Shown piece by piece: positions 62,230 through 64,000 of a stretch of DNA of 64,000 nucleotides. The translations under genes and the position numbers were made by a program. Location: the NCBI GenBank assembly GCA_002221725.1, contig NJFT01000044.1, positions 159,449 through 223,448 on the forward strand. Reading direction: 5' to 3'. Origin of the DNA: Scedosporium boydii. Its lineage: Eukaryota > Ascomycota > Sordariomycetes > Microascales > Microascaceae. How positions within the stretch are numbered: the first letter of the stretch is position 1; the number at the start of each line of letters is the position of its first letter. The notes beneath the pieces are model-generated. The model was not told where the DNA came from, did no database searches, and was given only the letters and a program-made list of their open reading frames with translations.

Positions 62230-63727
62230 AAAATTTCCATCGCCAAGACTGAGGACCTCCAAAGGGTGCCGCAGCGTTGCTAATTATTCTGGCTTTTGCA
62301 CCAACCATACCAACATCAGGCGGATCCGAGACGCGGAAGATGAGGTCTATATCGCTGCTAAACACGTACCCAGTGAGCCCAGCCTTGCTAACATTCGCCA
62401 TCTCAACCAGCTCACTCTCCGTTGAGAAAGGGAATAGGGCAGCAACGGGGCCAAGGGTCTCCTCGCGAAAATATATCCATGCGCTTCTTCATTCCCGTCA
62501 ACACAGTTGGCGCAAAAAAAGAAAAAAAATTGCAGCCCAACTCAGGTAATCTTACTCCGTCCACCGCGACCTTGGCACCTTTCGCAACCGCTTCACGGAC
62601 ACGAGCTTCTACTTTAGCCACGGCGCGGGAATGTATCAGAGGGCCGTGTGTGATACCTTCGCCGAAGCCATAACCGAGTTTGAACTTCTTGACCTGCTCC
62701 GTGAGTCTCCGAGCAAATTCGTCGTAGATGGCGTCCTGGACGAGTATCCTGCTGGCGGCTACATATGTCTGGCCCGAGCCGCGGAACTTGGTAGCGAACT
62801 CTTACCACAGCTTTGTCTAGATCCTTACAGTCAAAAAAGATGAAAGGGGAGTTTCCGTCGGGCTCCATGGATAATTTCTTCAGTGTGGAGGCACAATGGG
62901 CCACTAGCATCTTGCCAACCGCCGTGCTGCCTGTGAACGATACTTTCTTGATTCGTGGGTCCGTACTCGGCAAGGTACCGATTGCGGCGGTGTTTTTCAC
63001 AGCTGTAACGACGTTGATGACGCCGGAAGGTATTTCGACCCTCTGCGCTAGCTTGGCGAGTGCATTAGCAGTCGAAAGCGTTTCCCCCGCGCTCTTGAGG
63101 ACAGTGCGGCCCGCAGCTATCCCCGGCGCAATCTTGCGAGTGATCGTTTCCGCCGGGAAATTCCACAGCGTGAGGAGTGCGTATACGCCGACGGGCTGCC
63201 GGGAGTGCAAATGCGCTTGCTTGGCATAAAGGCAAGGATAACTGATCCATAAAACCGGGAGGGCTCCTCAGCAAACTATCGTACATACCTTGCGGCATAT
63301 GCTACTTCAGTGCGGGCATCGATGAGGGCGTTGCCACTCTCCCATGTGATTAGAGTCGTGAGGTCCTCAGCATGAATCAGGATCTGCGGATGCCATTGTC
63401 TTTAACAGTATAGATCTGTATCTTCCAGCGGTTTTGCGAAAAGGTCTAAAGGCTGTATGAGCGGCAGTGATGGCGGGCTTAACTTCGTCAGGCGTCAAAT
63501 CCGGGGCGTTGGCGATAAGAGCACCGGTAGTAGGATTGGAGACGGCAAAGGCTTGTCCTCGAGAAGATGACGCGAAGGTTCCGTTTATAAAGGCCTTTTC
63601 AACCAGGAGCGATGAGTCTTTGAGCTGTGGAAAGGATCAGAGATTGGCACTTTGCATCGAGGGATTAGTTCGGGGAGAGAAGAAACTGTCAGCGCGGCAC
63701 ACGTGCCGCTGCCATTTTGAGATCCAT
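62230..63727 (-). pseudogene. Decayed succinate-semialdehyde dehydrogenase (ALDH family)
   Basis: From 63640 down, pieces follow the fungal SSADH order: INGTFASSSRGQAFAVSNPTTG; after a 1-nt frame change EDLTTLITWESGNAL; FAEEPSRFYGSVI; after another change QPVGVYALLTLWNFPAETITRKIAP, KSAGETLSTANALAKLA, VSFTGSTAVGK and KLSMEPDGNSPFIFF; after a short deletion GSGQTYVAASRILVQDAIYDEF, ITHGPLIH, FFAPTVLTG; and finally AGLTGYVFSSDI and AAAPFGG. The catalytic cysteine of GQxC is a tyrosine (codon 62763-62765) and the conserved LELGG reads MEPDG. With at least four frame changes and the missing nucleophile it cannot be an active enzyme. A short 5' exon with ATG near 63715-63727 is likely. SSADH converts succinate semialdehyde to succinate in the GABA shunt. 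Confidence 0.85.
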
Positions 63728-64000
63728 CTTGTGTGACTTGCTGTCTGATCATTATCTATGATCATGCCGCTCCACGCCACTTCCCACAAGGGAGGGGCAG
63801 CTTAACAAACATTTGCCCATTAACGGAGTCTCATCTAAGTTGGAGCAGAAATTGGAGACGAGGTGCTTCTCGAGCCATTGGTTCTTTGGAGATAATTGAA
63901 GTAGGGGCGTGCTTCGTGTGTGGGGCATGTACTACTATAACATTGCGCCAGATCCACTGCCATTTCTCATTCTATTAGCACTCCTTAGTTCCCTCCTCTG
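63728..64000. other. Right-edge intergenic sequence
   Basis: Upstream of the SSADH relic; no gene seen before the window ends. Confidence 0.5.

Overview
The window is nuclear DNA of a filamentous ascomycete, most likely Eurotiales (Aspergillus/Penicillium-like). The evidence is short 45-170 nt spliceosomal introns with GT..AG ends and CTAAC-like branch sites, monocistronic genes on both strands, a Pol III tRNA-Lys, and families such as Zn2Cys6 regulators, DUF3433 membrane proteins, GPI-type surface proteins and the quinate (qut) genes. Exon structures below were worked out by eye from splice signals and frame continuity; there is no transcript evidence.

Layout. 1-0.5 kb: 5' part of a secreted GH13 alpha-amylase, running off the left edge. 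1.6-2.9 kb: HNH-domain protein. 3.8-5.1 kb: FAD monooxygenase. 6.6-8.8 kb: secreted glutamate-carboxypeptidase-II-like M28 peptidase. 9.8-10.3 kb: relic of a LysM chitinase. 10.9-13.0 kb: HMT1-type ABC half-transporter. 13.8-14.7 kb: APH-fold phosphotransferase. 15.3-18.1 kb: a small orphan protein and a CobW/COG0523 metallochaperone GTPase. 19.5 kb: small unknown protein. 20.7 kb: a tRNA-Ser-like gene with an intron.

20.9-49.1 kb holds a quinate/shikimate catabolic cluster: repressor qutR and activator qutA (divergent), quinate permease qutD, quinate/shikimate dehydrogenase qutB, dehydroshikimate dehydratase qutC and type II catabolic dehydroquinase qutE. Together these would take up quinate and convert it through dehydroquinate and dehydroshikimate to protocatechuate. 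The cluster is broken by a roughly 11 kb block between qutA and qutD (a DHA1 MFS pump with a GC-AG intron, a broken Zn2Cys6 regulator, a broken esterase-NACHT NLR-type gene and a deoxyribosyltransferase-like gene) and by a DUF3433 membrane protein between qutC and qutE. The block is bounded by a 25-bp perfect direct repeat that contains a QutA-site-like sequence. qutG is not in the window.

51.5-64 kb is sparse: an orphan charged protein, two secreted/cell-surface proteins (one with seven HGDHWHC motifs, a histidine-triad-like repeat), a small secreted cysteine-rich protein, tRNA-Lys(CTT), a T-rich tract, and a decayed succinate-semialdehyde dehydrogenase that has lost its catalytic cysteine. 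Four decayed genes in 64 kb give the window the look of an accessory, possibly subtelomeric, region. Several lesions are 1-2 nt indels next to short runs, so assembly error must be excluded.
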